Shown here piece by piece: positions 15,743 through 23,982 of a stretch of 64,000 nucleotides of DNA. Position numbers and translations under genes: made by a program. The stretch's first letter is position 1; the number at the start of each line of letters is the position of its first letter. Under the pieces are notes generated by a model, which was not told the origin of the DNA, ran no database searches, and saw only the letters and a program-made list of their open reading frames with translations. Location: assembly GCA_963839925.1 (NCBI GenBank), contig CAWIWV010000002.1, forward strand, positions 992,001 to 1,056,000, read 5' to 3'. Source of the DNA: Bog-756 sp963839925. Its GTDB lineage: Bacteria > Actinomycetota > Acidimicrobiia > Acidimicrobiales > RAAP-2.

Positions 15743-15800
15743 ATATCCCGACATCGACGTACTGTCTGAATATCCAGACAGGAATACCTTGTCGGGATAT
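15743..15800. promoter_or_regulatory. symmetric four-half-site operator array of the XRE gene
   Basis: Four copies of an 11-base half-site TGTCkGrATAT are arranged symmetrically about 15771.5. ATATCCCGACA is at 15743-15753, the central near-palindrome TGTCTGAATATCCAGACA at 15763-15780, and TGTCGGGATAT at 15790-15800. The outer pair are perfect complements. The array ends on the start codon of the XRE gene (ATG 15799), so binding would block initiation directly. Autoregulation by the encoded HTH protein is inferred. Confidence 0.65.
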
Positions 15801-15981
15801 GTCGACAAACGGTCCCTATCGCATCTACAGACCCGATTCCCTTGGGGATGCCATACGCCATTACCGGACCGAAGCAGGTCCTACCCAGGCCGAGCTCGCT
15901 GAGCTCACCGGCCTCCATCGGAGCTACCTGTCGGAGCTGGAGACCGGAAAAGAGACGGAGCAGCTCGTCAGGGTGACGTGA
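15799..15981 (+). CDS. short XRE-family HTH regulator (HipB-like, C-terminally short)
   Basis: 60 residues. An XRE helix-turn-helix covers residues 12-50 (LGDAIRHYRTEAGPTQAELAELTGLHRSYLSELETG), as in HipB-like antitoxins. Full-length HipB-type proteins continue for 20-30 residues beyond the ETG; this one stops after ETEQLVRVT, so it may be a truncated remnant. No HipA-like toxin gene lies next to it, and its 3' end is only 20 bases from the convergent Lhr gene. No Shine-Dalgarno is visible, and the start codon is inside the operator array, so the mRNA may be leaderless. The elaborate operator suggests it is or was a functional autorepressor. Confidence 0.62.
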   Translation: MSTNGPYRIYRPDSLGDAIRHYRTEAGPTQAELAELTGLHRSYLSELETGKETEQLVRVT

Positions 15982-16001
15982 GTCGCAAAGAGCGAAGCTG
16001 C

Positions 16002-19000
16002 TCAGGCGGAGCGGACCGGTTTCGACACGTCGGCTGGCATCCCACCTTCGAAGCGGACACTCCGGTCGCGGAGCGCGGGGACCCGAACTCCTCCGAGCCA
16101 CTCGCCGGTCAGGTTGAGCGGGTCCGCACCGGCGACGACGACTTGGTCTCCCCGAGTCGGGTCCCGGTGCACGTCCCCGAGCAAAGCCACCGCTTCCGCG
16201 GTTGCGTACTGCTCGCCGGAGATTCCTGCAACGAACCGGCCACCCAAAGCCTGGCCGCGAGCTTCGATCCGCCGCAGAGCTCGGACGACATCACGCCAAG
16301 GGACCCGGTAGGACTCCCGCGACCAGAGCTCCCACGCCACGATCCCCCAACGGGCGAGAAGCTGCCACGCGACCGCTTCGGCGAGCTCTTCGGACGCCGG
16401 ACCGATCTCGGGCAGATCGGAGTCGTTCGCGCTGCCTTGGCCGTCCTGTGGGAGGAGTGACCATCGCCCTTCACCCATCCCTGTTCCGATCGGGCTGCGC
16501 TGGCGGCCGAGTGCAACCCGTCGGGCGTAGGCGCGTTGGGTTCTCGATCGCCGGCGGCTTCGACTCGAAAGCAGCGATCGCAGCGCCGAAAAGGCGTCCG
16601 CGGTGACCATCCCCCGGGAAACCAGATCCCAGAGCCCCTCGTCGATTTCGGCGTCGAGCCGCCCCGACATCGACCCGAGGTCTGATCGGAAGCACGCGCC
16701 CCGAGCGCGGAGAGCACGGAGAAGGTCGGCGGAAGCGCCCGCGGTGGGTTCGAGTGGGATCTTGCCGGCGCGTACCGCCTCAAGCGTCCATCCGAGGTCG
16801 GGTCGGGTCACGATCGCAATTGGGGTGGCTGGCGACGGAGTCGCCGCGCCGCGGCGCTGCGCAGGCGAGTCCGAGTCTTCGTCTGCATCCGCGTCGCCAC
16901 CGCTCGGTGCGTCACGCTCAGCCTTCGGGGTCAGGCGTGCCCACGCCACCTCACCGCCGAGGCAGAGCTCGTCCAGCCAGCGCGGGTCATAGCCGACGAC
17001 TCGTGCCGGGAGAACATGTCGCTCCCATTCACCGGCTGCCACCTCGAGCCCTTGCAGTTGCTCGATGACTGCCAGCAGCCCCGATCGTCCTTCTGCTCGT
17101 GAGCCTGCAGCCACGTGTTGCCAACAGGCGAGGAATCGCACGAAGTCCGAGATGCTGACCGCCTCGACTCTGCGCCGTCGCCGGCTGCGACTCGCGGCAT
17201 GGAGCCGCACCAGAAGGTGCCGCGCACACCACCGTCCGTCGGGAAGCTCGATCGCCGAGCCGGCTGCCTCCAGCCGGGCGAGGCCCGAGCGGGCTCTCGC
17301 CTCGGTGACCGGCGCTCCGAGGGCGGTTCCACTCGGGAGCGGACGCTCGGAGGTCAACTGTTCCACCGAGACCGGTCCGGCAAGCTCGAGGTGTCCACCG
17401 ATGCACAGTGCGAGTGCCTCGTCGGCCCCCACCATCGGATCGACCGCTGATGCCGTCAGTTCTTCGGCGAGAGTCAGGCGCTCGGTCGGAGCCCATGCCC
17501 CGGCCACCAGGTGGGCACGGTTGTCGGTCCGCAACTGATCGAACCAGCGCTGCCACGACGGTACCGGCCGGCACAGCACCAACGACAAAAGCAGGTCGTG
17601 CAGCTCGTCGGCGTCTCGGGGTTCGGGCAGTTGGTCGAGCACCTCGGAGACCGCGGCGTCGTCGAGTGGTGCGAGCTCGGACGACGGGACCGGAAGTCCG
17701 GACGGACCAAGTGGCCCAAGACCGCGGGCCACCGGGACCGCCCGCGTTCGGCGTTCCTCGAGCGGTGCACCGTCGAGGAAGGTGTACGGACGACCGGTGA
17801 GGATGCCGTGGGAGAGGGGAGAGGGTTCGGAGGACTCGACCAGGTGCACGTCCAGGCTTCCGGACTCGAGCTGGCTCACCAGGGAGACCAGCCCCTCGAC
17901 GTCGAGTGGTTCGTTCAGGCAGTCGGTGACCGATTGACGCACCAGCACGTGGTCGGGCACCGCCACCGGTCCGGGTGGGGCGTTCTCCTGACACGCGGCG
18001 AGGGCAGGCCAGGCAGCGGCCAGTAGGTCGTCCGCTTCCATCCGCTGGAGGTGGATCGGCCGGCGTTTGCCGCCGGACGAGCGCGGCACGACGAGCGCGC
18101 GGTTGAGGTTCCATCGCCAGCGGGCGGCGAGCATCGGGTGGAGGAGGATCGCCTGGGTGAGCACCTCGGCCGCCGTGGCGCTGTTGAGCATCTTCGGGAC
18201 CTGGGACAACGGAAAGCTGTGCTGCGGTCCGAGCGAGAGCACCACCGTGTCGTCGTCGGCTGCCGCTTGGAGCTCGAAGTCGAACGAGACACAGAAGCGC
18301 TTGCGCAGAGCGAGACCGAACGCCCGGTTGATCCGACCACCGAAGGGGGAGTGGACGATCAGCTGGGTGCCTTCCGTCTCGTCGAAGACCCGCTCGATGA
18401 CCACTCGCGTGCACGTCGGGAGGGCGCCCAGCGCTGCCAGACCGGCTCCGAGGTAGGCGACGACCTGATCCGCAACCTCCGCACTGACGCCGGCCCGTTC
18501 GCGGACGACGGATCTCGCGCCGTCACCGTCTCCGGCGGCGAGCAGCGGCTCGAGCTCGGAGCGCAACCGACCGACCTCCTCGGAGAGTTCGGCGGTGCGG
18601 GCCGGTGCCTCACCCAGCCAGAAGGGAATGGTGGGGGGAAGGTCTCCGGCGTCGTGGACGCGCACGGTCCCGGTCTCTACCTTCGCGACCCGCCACGAAT
18701 GGGTACCCAGTAGGAAGATGTCGCCGGCGGTCGCCTCGACGGCAAAGTCCTCGTGCACCGACCCGACGGTGACGCCGTCAGGATCGAGCACGACCCGGTA
18801 GTCGCCGGTTTCGGGAATCGCCCCGCCGCTGGTGAGGGCGGCAAGACGAGCGCCCCGGCGCGCACGAAGTCGTCCGTTGACTCCGTCGTGGTGGAGGTGT
18901 GCCCCCCGCCGCCCGCGCCCCGTCACGATGCCGCCCGACACCAGATCGACGGTTTCGTCGAACTCCTCCCGCGAAAGCCCGGCATAGGGCGCGGCTCGTT

Positions 19001-20399
19001 TCACCAGCTGGAAGAGGGGTTCGACCTCCCATTCACCGACCGAGGCAACTTCGGCGACGAGTTGCTGTGCCAACACATCCAGGGGTGCGGTCGGCGGCTG
19101 CAGGACATCGAGACGCCCTGCGCGAACGCCTGCGAGGAGTGCTGTGCACTCGACGAGCTCGTCGCGGGTGAGGGGGTAGAGGCGCCCGAGAGGGGTGCCC
19201 TCCAACTGGTGGTTGGCCCTTCCGACCCGCTGCAGGAACGTGCCGATTGCCCGCGGCGATCCGATCTGGCAGACCAGCTCGACCGGGCCCACGTCGATGC
19301 CGAGCTCCAACGAGGCGGTGGCAACGAGTGCCCGGAGGTCGCCCGCCCTCAGACGTTGCTCGACGATCTTTCTGCGGGCGCTCGAGAGACTCCCGTGGTG
19401 CGCCGCCACCTGTAAGGCGATGTCGACGTCCGCATCGTCGTCGTCATCCGGCGCGCCGAGCCGTATGGCCAACTGATGGGCGACCCGTTCGGCCATCTTG
19501 CGGGTGTTGACGAAGACCAGGGTTGTTCGGTGCTCGAGCACGTGCGTCGCAATGTTGTCGAGTACGTCGGAAAGCTGCCCTCCGCTGGTCACCGCCTCGA
19601 GTTCGGACTGTGGAAGTTCGATGTTGACGTCGAGATCCCGCCGGTGGCCGCAGTCGACGATGGTGGCAGGTGTCCGCTCAGGATCCGTGCCGGACAACAG
19701 GTTGGCGACCACCTCGAGCGGGCGCTGAGTCGCCGACAACCCGATGCGTTGCAAGCGGATCCCTTGTTGCGAAACCAAGTGGGTCAGGCGCTCGAGGCTG
19801 AGGGAGAGATGGGAGCCTCTCTTGTCTCGGGCCAGTGTGTGAACCTCGTCGACGATGACCGTGTGGACGTGTTGCAGGGTGGCTCTGGACGAGGCGGCGG
19901 TGAGGAGCAGGTAGAGCGACTCAGGCGTCGTGACGAGCAGATCCGGCGGCGACTTGCGCATGGCTGCACGTTCGGCCGGTGGCGTGTCGCCGGTTCTGAC
20001 TCCGACCGACAACTGCGGTGGTGCGTAGCCAAGGTCTTTGGCTTCCTCGGCGATCTCTGCGAGCGGTCGTTGCAGGTTCTCGTGCACGTCGACCGCGAGG
20101 GCCCGAAGAGGAGAGATATAGACGACCCGAGGTCCGGGGGCAGGTGCTGGGTCGGCCTCAACAGGAGATTGCTGTTGCGCTTTGTAGAGGGCATCGATCG
20201 CGACCAGAAATCCGGTCAGGGTCTTACCGGTGCCGGTGGGTGAGGCGACCAGCACGTCCTCCCCCGACATGATGCGTGGCCAGGCACGTCGTTGTGGCTC
20301 GGTCGGACCGGCCGGGAATCGCCGCAGGAACCAGCTCGCAACCGCCGGATGGAAGGTCCGGAGGGTGGAGTCCTCGAGCGGGTCGGAAAGGGTCGTCAC
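16002..20399 (-). CDS. lhr: Lhr-type ATP-dependent superfamily 2 DNA helicase
   Basis: 1465 residues from a GTG start, matching large bacterial Lhr proteins. Motif I ASPTGTGKT near residue 53, motif II VDEVHT near 170, motif III GLSATQR near 205, FVNTRKMAERVAHQL near 300 and motif VI QRVGRANHQ near 395 are the SF2 core. A winged-helix and beta-barrel domain follow, then a long Lhr C-terminal domain with acidic low-complexity linker (GDADADEDSDSP). Lhr translocates 3'-5' on single-stranded DNA, unwinds DNA and RNA-DNA hybrids and is tied to mitomycin-type damage repair in mycobacteria. It lies 47 bases downstream of soxR on the same strand, so it may be cotranscribed with an oxidative-stress sensor; it also converges on the XRE gene. 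Confidence 0.93.
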   Translation of the reverse strand: MTTLSDPLEDSTLRTFHPAVASWFLRRFPAGPTEPQRRAWPRIMSGEDVLVASPTGTGKTLTGFLVAIDALYKAQQQSPVEADPAPAPGPRVVYISPLRALAVDVHENLQRPLAEIAEEAKDLGYAPPQLSVGVRTGDTPPAERAAMRKSPPDLLVTTPESLYLLLTAASSRATLQHVHTVIVDEVHTLARDKRGSHLSLSLERLTHLVSQQGIRLQRIGLSATQRPLEVVANLLSGTDPERTPATIVDCGHRRDLDVNIELPQSELEAVTSGGQLSDVLDNIATHVLEHRTTLVFVNTRKMAERVAHQLAIRLGAPDDDDDADVDIALQVAAHHGSLSSARRKIVEQRLRAGDLRALVATASLELGIDVGPVELVCQIGSPRAIGTFLQRVGRANHQLEGTPLGRLYPLTRDELVECTALLAGVRAGRLDVLQPPTAPLDVLAQQLVAEVASVGEWEVEPLFQLVKRAAPYAGLSREEFDETVDLVSGGIVTGRGRRGAHLHHDGVNGRLRARRGARLAALTSGGAIPETGDYRVVLDPDGVTVGSVHEDFAVEATAGDIFLLGTHSWRVAKVETGTVRVHDAGDLPPTIPFWLGEAPARTAELSEEVGRLRSELEPLLAAGDGDGARSVVRERAGVSAEVADQVVAYLGAGLAALGALPTCTRVVIERVFDETEGTQLIVHSPFGGRINRAFGLALRKRFCVSFDFELQAAADDDTVVLSLGPQHSFPLSQVPKMLNSATAAEVLTQAILLHPMLAARWRWNLNRALVVPRSSGGKRRPIHLQRMEADDLLAAAWPALAACQENAPPGPVAVPDHVLVRQSVTDCLNEPLDVEGLVSLVSQLESGSLDVHLVESSEPSPLSHGILTGRPYTFLDGAPLEERRTRAVPVARGLGPLGPSGLPVPSSELAPLDDAAVSEVLDQLPEPRDADELHDLLLSLVLCRPVPSWQRWFDQLRTDNRAHLVAGAWAPTERLTLAEELTASAVDPMVGADEALALCIGGHLELAGPVSVEQLTSERPLPSGTALGAPVTEARARSGLARLEAAGSAIELPDGRWCARHLLVRLHAASRSRRRRRVEAVSISDFVRFLACWQHVAAGSRAEGRSGLLAVIEQLQGLEVAAGEWERHVLPARVVGYDPRWLDELCLGGEVAWARLTPKAERDAPSGGDADADEDSDSPAQRRGAATPSPATPIAIVTRPDLGWTLEAVRAGKIPLEPTAGASADLLRALRARGACFRSDLGSMSGRLDAEIDEGLWDLVSRGMVTADAFSALRSLLSSRSRRRSRTQRAYARRVALGRQRSPIGTGMGEGRWSLLPQDGQGSANDSDLPEIGPASEELAEAVAWQLLARWGIVAWELWSRESYRVPWRDVVRALRRIEARGQALGGRFVAGISGEQYATAEAVALLGDVHRDPTRGDQVVVAGADPLNLTGEWLGGVRVPALRDRSVRFEGGMPADVSKPVRSA

Positions 20400-20446
20400 A
20401 GGTACATCTCACACTACGGGTGTCTCTGCCCGCGGGCGCCGGGAGC

Positions 20447-20884
20447 TCAGTCGACAGGCAGATAGCCCGGCCCTGGACCGAGGTCCGATGCCAGATCCTC
20501 CGGATTGGACAACTGGCAGGTCCGCAGGGAGAGGCAGCCACAACCGATGCAGCTGGACAAGCCGCCCCGCAGCGCTTCGAGCAGGGCGATCCGTTGGTCG
20601 AGGCGTTCGCGCCAGCCGCGGGAGATCCGCTTCCAGTCCTCGAGGTTCGGGGCCCGATCGGTGGGCAGATGGGAGAGGGCCTCGACGATCTCCTCGAGAC
20701 TCAGCCCCACCCGCTGGGCGATGCGAATGCAGGCGATCCGTCGCAGCACGTCGCGACGGAAACGGCGTTGGCCGCTCTCGGTGCGTTCGGCATGGATCAG
20801 ACCCATCCGGTCGTAGAAGCGGATGGCTGACGTTGCCATCCCGCTGCGCTCGGCTACGTCTCCAATGGTGAGTAGTTCTCGCAT
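20447..20884 (-). CDS. soxR: redox-sensing transcriptional activator SoxR (MerR family, [2Fe-2S])
   Basis: 145 residues. The MerR winged helix is at the N-terminus (LTIGDVAERSGMATSAIRFY), followed by a dimerisation helix and the iron-sulfur motif Cys112-x2-Cys115-x-Cys117-x5-Cys123 (CIGCGCLSLRTC), which is diagnostic for SoxR and absent from other MerR proteins. SoxR is oxidised by redox-cycling compounds and then activates promoters with overlong spacers. Such a promoter with a dyad sits in the 111-base gap to the divergent SDR gene. In actinobacteria SoxR usually controls small oxidoreductases rather than soxS, which fits here. Confidence 0.95.
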   Translation of the reverse strand: MRELLTIGDVAERSGMATSAIRFYDRMGLIHAERTESGQRRFRRDVLRRIACIRIAQRVGLSLEEIVEALSHLPTDRAPNLEDWKRISRGWRERLDQRIALLEALRGGLSSCIGCGCLSLRTCQLSNPEDLASDLGPGPGYLPVD

Positions 20885-20921
20885 CGAAGATCACTTCCTC
20901 GAAATTTCTCTGGGTTCCCTC

Positions 20922-20952
20922 TTGACTTAAACATTACTTTAAGTTTTACCAT
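20922..20952 (+). promoter_or_regulatory. SoxR-type promoter with 19-base spacer and central dyad
   Basis: TTGACT at 20922-20927 and TACCAT at 20947-20952 form -35 and -10 hexamers separated by 19 bases, the overlong spacing recognised by MerR-family activators. The inverted repeat ACTTAAA-N6-TTTAAGT (20925-20944) fills the spacer, where SoxR would bind. It reads toward the SDR gene at 20996. Confidence 0.75.
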
Positions 20953-20995
20953 CGACCGTGACGTGGACATCAGGCCACGGAAATGGAGGAATCAG

Positions 20996-21688
20996 ATGCC
21001 AGTCGCAATCGTGACCGGAGCTTCACGAGGATTCGGACGGGCCCTCGCCATCGATCTGGCCGGAGAGGGTTGGGATCTGGTCGTCGACGGACGCGATCCG
21101 GGGTCCCTCGATGTCGTTGCCAAAGAGCTCAAGGGATCGACGGGAACCGTGCACGCGGTCGCCGGAACGGTGGTCGACCCCGCGCATCGGGCCGAGCTCG
21201 TGACATCGGCGGAAGCGCTCGGAGGTGTCGATCTGCTGGTCAACAACGCGAGCGAACTCGGCCCGAGCCCGCTGCCCAACCTCCGCAGGTTCCCGATCGA
21301 CGCGTTGCAAGCGGTGTACGACGTCAACGTCATCGCTCCGCTCGCGCTACTCCAGCTCGCGCTTCCGTCGTTGCGGCGATCGGGTGGAGCGGTCGTGTCC
21401 CTCTCCTCGGACGCGGCGGTCGAAGCGTACGAAGGATGGGGCGGCTACGGGTCGTCCAAAGCCGCGCTCGACCAACTGCACCGGATCCTTGCGGTGGAAG
21501 AACCGGGTGTGCGGGTCTATGCGTTCGATCCGGGCGACATGCGGACGGACATGCACCAGGCTGCCTTCCCCGGCGAGGACATCTCAGACCGACCCGAGCC
21601 CGAATCGGTCGTCCCCGGCTTCCGGAACCTTCTGGCATCGGGTGCTCCGAGCGGGCGCTACCGGGCGGCCGAATGGATCCCGGCATGA
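20996..21688 (+). CDS. SDR family oxidoreductase, probable SoxR target
   Basis: 230 residues. The NADP site is TGASRGFGRA near residue 8, with DGRDP after strand 2. NNASEL near 83 replaces the usual NNAG, the catalytic Ser is in VVSLSSDAAV and the YGSSKAALDQ motif supplies Tyr and Lys. ATG 20996 has GGAGG about nine bases upstream; a GTG upstream would extend into the leader. It is transcribed from the SoxR-type promoter, suggesting reduction of quinones or other redox-active carbonyls (inference). The stop overlaps the QueA-like start (ATGA), so the two are coupled. Confidence 0.86.
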   Translation: MPVAIVTGASRGFGRALAIDLAGEGWDLVVDGRDPGSLDVVAKELKGSTGTVHAVAGTVVDPAHRAELVTSAEALGGVDLLVNNASELGPSPLPNLRRFPIDALQAVYDVNVIAPLALLQLALPSLRRSGGAVVSLSSDAAVEAYEGWGGYGSSKAALDQLHRILAVEEPGVRVYAFDPGDMRTDMHQAAFPGEDISDRPEPESVVPGFRNLLASGAPSGRYRAAEWIPA

Positions 21689-22779
21689 GCCCCCCGACCG
21701 CGGTCGCCGCGCCAGACCGATCATCCATCGAACCAACCGTGCCTCCCGCCCGATTCGACTACGACCTCCCGCCCGCGCTGGAGGCGTCCGAGCCACCCGA
21801 GGCGCGCGGACTCACTCGCGATGCCGTGCGGATGTTGGTGGCAACACGAAGCGACCTCTCTCTGGTGGACAGCACCTTCAACTTCCTGCCCAGGTTCCTC
21901 GAAGCCGGTGACACGTTGGTGGTGAACACTTCCGGCACCATCCCTGCCGCAGTCGAAGCCACCGCCGAAGACGGCACGCCACTCGCTATCCACCTCTCCA
22001 CCCGTCTCGACGACGGGCGGTGGGTGGTCGAGCCACGACGGCTCGCGGGTCGGTCGACCGAGCGCTGGGAGGGGTCGCTTCCGTCGTTGCGGTTTCATGT
22101 TCCCGGGGATGCGACTGTCACCCTCGAGGAGCAGTACTGCGGGAGCAACCGCCTCTGGGTGGCGAGTCTCTACCTGGGTCAGTCCCCGCTCAGTTGGTTG
22201 ACCGTCCACGGGCGGCCGATTCGCTACGGGTATGTGGAGCGTCCTTGGCCGCTCGAGTTCTACCAGAACGTCTATGCCACCGAGCCGGGGAGCGCCGAGA
22301 TGCCGAGCGCAGGTCGGCCCTTCACCGCCGAGGTGATCACCCGCCTGGTCGCAAAGGGCGTGGCGGTGACCCCGCTCGTCCTGCACACCGGAGTCGCCTC
22401 CCTCGGTGCCGACGAGCTTCCCTATCCCGAACGGGTGCGTGTCCCCGAGTCGACCGCCGAACGGGTCAACGCTGCCCGGCGAAGCGGACATCGTGTCATC
22501 GCGGTCGGGACGACGGTCGTCCGGGCGCTCGAGACATCGGCGGGTTCCGACGGACGCTCGCACGCCTACGACGGCTGGACCGATCTGGTGGTCTCACCCG
22601 ATCGCGAGGTGCGGATCACCGACGGTCTGTTGACCGGTTGGCACGAGCCCGCCTCGTCGCACCTGATGATGCTCGACGCAATCGCCGGACGACCACTGCT
22701 CCGTGCGTCGTACGAGGAGGCGCTCGGGACCGGGTACCGCTGGCACGAGTTCGGAGACGTGCACCTCATCCTTCCCTGA
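21685..22779 (+). CDS. QueA-like S-adenosylmethionine:tRNA ribosyltransferase-isomerase family protein
   Basis: 364 residues. Family blocks are LVVNTSGTIPAAVEA near residue 75, YVERPWPLEFYQNVYA near 182, GHRVIAVGTTVVRALE near 268 and LLTGWHEPASSHLMMLDA near 313. QueA transfers the ribosyl part of SAM to preQ1-modified tRNA in queuosine synthesis. Here key blocks are altered: the PTAGLHF motif of classical QueA reads PSAGRPF, and the LHVGAGTFxPV strand reads LHTGVASLGADE. No other queuosine gene is in the window. It may therefore be a divergent paralog with another SAM-dependent role. Coupling to a SoxR-controlled SDR is unusual for queA. Confidence 0.72.
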   Translation: MSPPTAVAAPDRSSIEPTVPPARFDYDLPPALEASEPPEARGLTRDAVRMLVATRSDLSLVDSTFNFLPRFLEAGDTLVVNTSGTIPAAVEATAEDGTPLAIHLSTRLDDGRWVVEPRRLAGRSTERWEGSLPSLRFHVPGDATVTLEEQYCGSNRLWVASLYLGQSPLSWLTVHGRPIRYGYVERPWPLEFYQNVYATEPGSAEMPSAGRPFTAEVITRLVAKGVAVTPLVLHTGVASLGADELPYPERVRVPESTAERVNAARRSGHRVIAVGTTVVRALETSAGSDGRSHAYDGWTDLVVSPDREVRITDGLLTGWHEPASSHLMMLDAIAGRPLLRASYEEALGTGYRWHEFGDVHLILP

Positions 22780-22838
22780 TCCGGCTTCGACGGATGTGCA
22801 ACGATGCCATCGTCGCGAGCAACCGGGGGAGGCGAATC

Positions 22839-23978
22839 GTGCGCAGAATTCTTGTCGCGGCTCTTGTGGTGGGACTGGCTCTGGTAGGTGCCGCCTGCGG
22901 CAACAGCGGCACCGGACCCCCTGCAGCGGTGACCACGTCGTCGACGCCCCAGTATCAGCACCACGGCCCGTTTGCCGTGGGGGTGACGACGCTCGACCTC
23001 GGATCCGCCGGACCCGTCTACGGCGAGCGACTGGCCACCGTGTACTACCCGGGCGCCCTGAAGGGGGGAGAGGCGCCGCCCCGCTTCAGCTACACCGAGG
23101 CGCAGACGCTCCCGACGGCCCTCCGGGGAGTCCTCCCTCCCCGCTACAACACCACGCAGACGATCGATGCATATCAGGGCATCCCCGGTTCTCCGAAGGG
23201 ACCCTTTCCGGTCGTACTCTTCAGCCACGGTTTCGGGGGTGAGCGCCTGTACTACTCGAACCTGCTGACCGGCATCGCCTCGTGGGGTTACGTGGTCGTC
23301 AGCGCCGACTACCTCGAGCGCGGCCTCGCGTCCCAAGCGATCTCCGGTGCTCCCAAGCCCACCACGGCGCACGACGCCGCGACCCTGGCTGCGTCGCTCA
23401 CGGCGGTGGAACAGGCCGGGGCGAACAGCGCCTCCCCGCTGCACGGCATCGTCGACTCGAAGCGGGTCGCCGCCGCCGGCCACTCCGCGGGTGGCGGAAC
23501 CGCCTTCAACGCATTGGCCACGCCCAGGGTGGAGACCGCTGTCGGCTGGGCTCCGGTGGCGCCCTCGACGCTCGGTTCGTCCAAGCCGGTGATGCTGATC
23601 GGCGCCGAGGGCGATATCGCGGTCCTGCCCTCCTCGGTGAAGAAGACCTATCAGTCGTTCCGCGGCCCGAAGTCGCTCATCGAGATCGGCGGTGAGGGCC
23701 ACAACACCTATACAGACATCTGTGTCGGGATCCGCCAGGGCGGCGGCCTCATCAACTTCGCCGTGGCCAACCACTTCACCAGTCCCCAGCTGGCGAAGCT
23801 GGGGATCAACGGTTGCCAGGCCAAGGACGCCGCTCCCCAGCGGTTCTGGCCGATCGTGCAGTACTACACGGTCTTCCAGCTGAAGAGCGTCTTTGCGGGC
23901 AACCCCTCTGCCACCGTTCCGGTTCCTGCCCCCGGGACCTTCCCCGGCATGACGGTCAGCATCACCCAGCAGAGCTAG
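22839..23978 (+). CDS. alpha/beta hydrolase lipoprotein (PAF-acetylhydrolase/dienelactone hydrolase-like)
   Basis: 379 residues from GTG 22839, chosen for GGGGGAGG five bases upstream; ATG 22794 is an alternative. The N-terminus RRILVAALVVGLALVGAAC is a lipoprotein signal with lipobox VGAAC, followed by a Ser/Thr-rich linker. VVLFSHGFGG is the oxyanion strand, AAGHSAGGG the nucleophile elbow with Ser, and GEGHNTY the catalytic His. Relatives include secreted PAF-acetylhydrolase-like esterases and cutinase-like enzymes. It ends four bases before the convergent acyl-CoA ligase gene. Confidence 0.85.
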   Translation: MRRILVAALVVGLALVGAACGNSGTGPPAAVTTSSTPQYQHHGPFAVGVTTLDLGSAGPVYGERLATVYYPGALKGGEAPPRFSYTEAQTLPTALRGVLPPRYNTTQTIDAYQGIPGSPKGPFPVVLFSHGFGGERLYYSNLLTGIASWGYVVVSADYLERGLASQAISGAPKPTTAHDAATLAASLTAVEQAGANSASPLHGIVDSKRVAAAGHSAGGGTAFNALATPRVETAVGWAPVAPSTLGSSKPVMLIGAEGDIAVLPSSVKKTYQSFRGPKSLIEIGGEGHNTYTDICVGIRQGGGLINFAVANHFTSPQLAKLGINGCQAKDAAPQRFWPIVQYYTVFQLKSVFAGNPSATVPVPAPGTFPGMTVSITQQS

Positions 23979-23982
23979 CTGC

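Noticed and set aside
15799..15981. Toxin-antitoxin module
   Set aside because: Only an antitoxin-like HTH is present; the next gene is Lhr on the opposite strand and no toxin-like ORF is adjacent.
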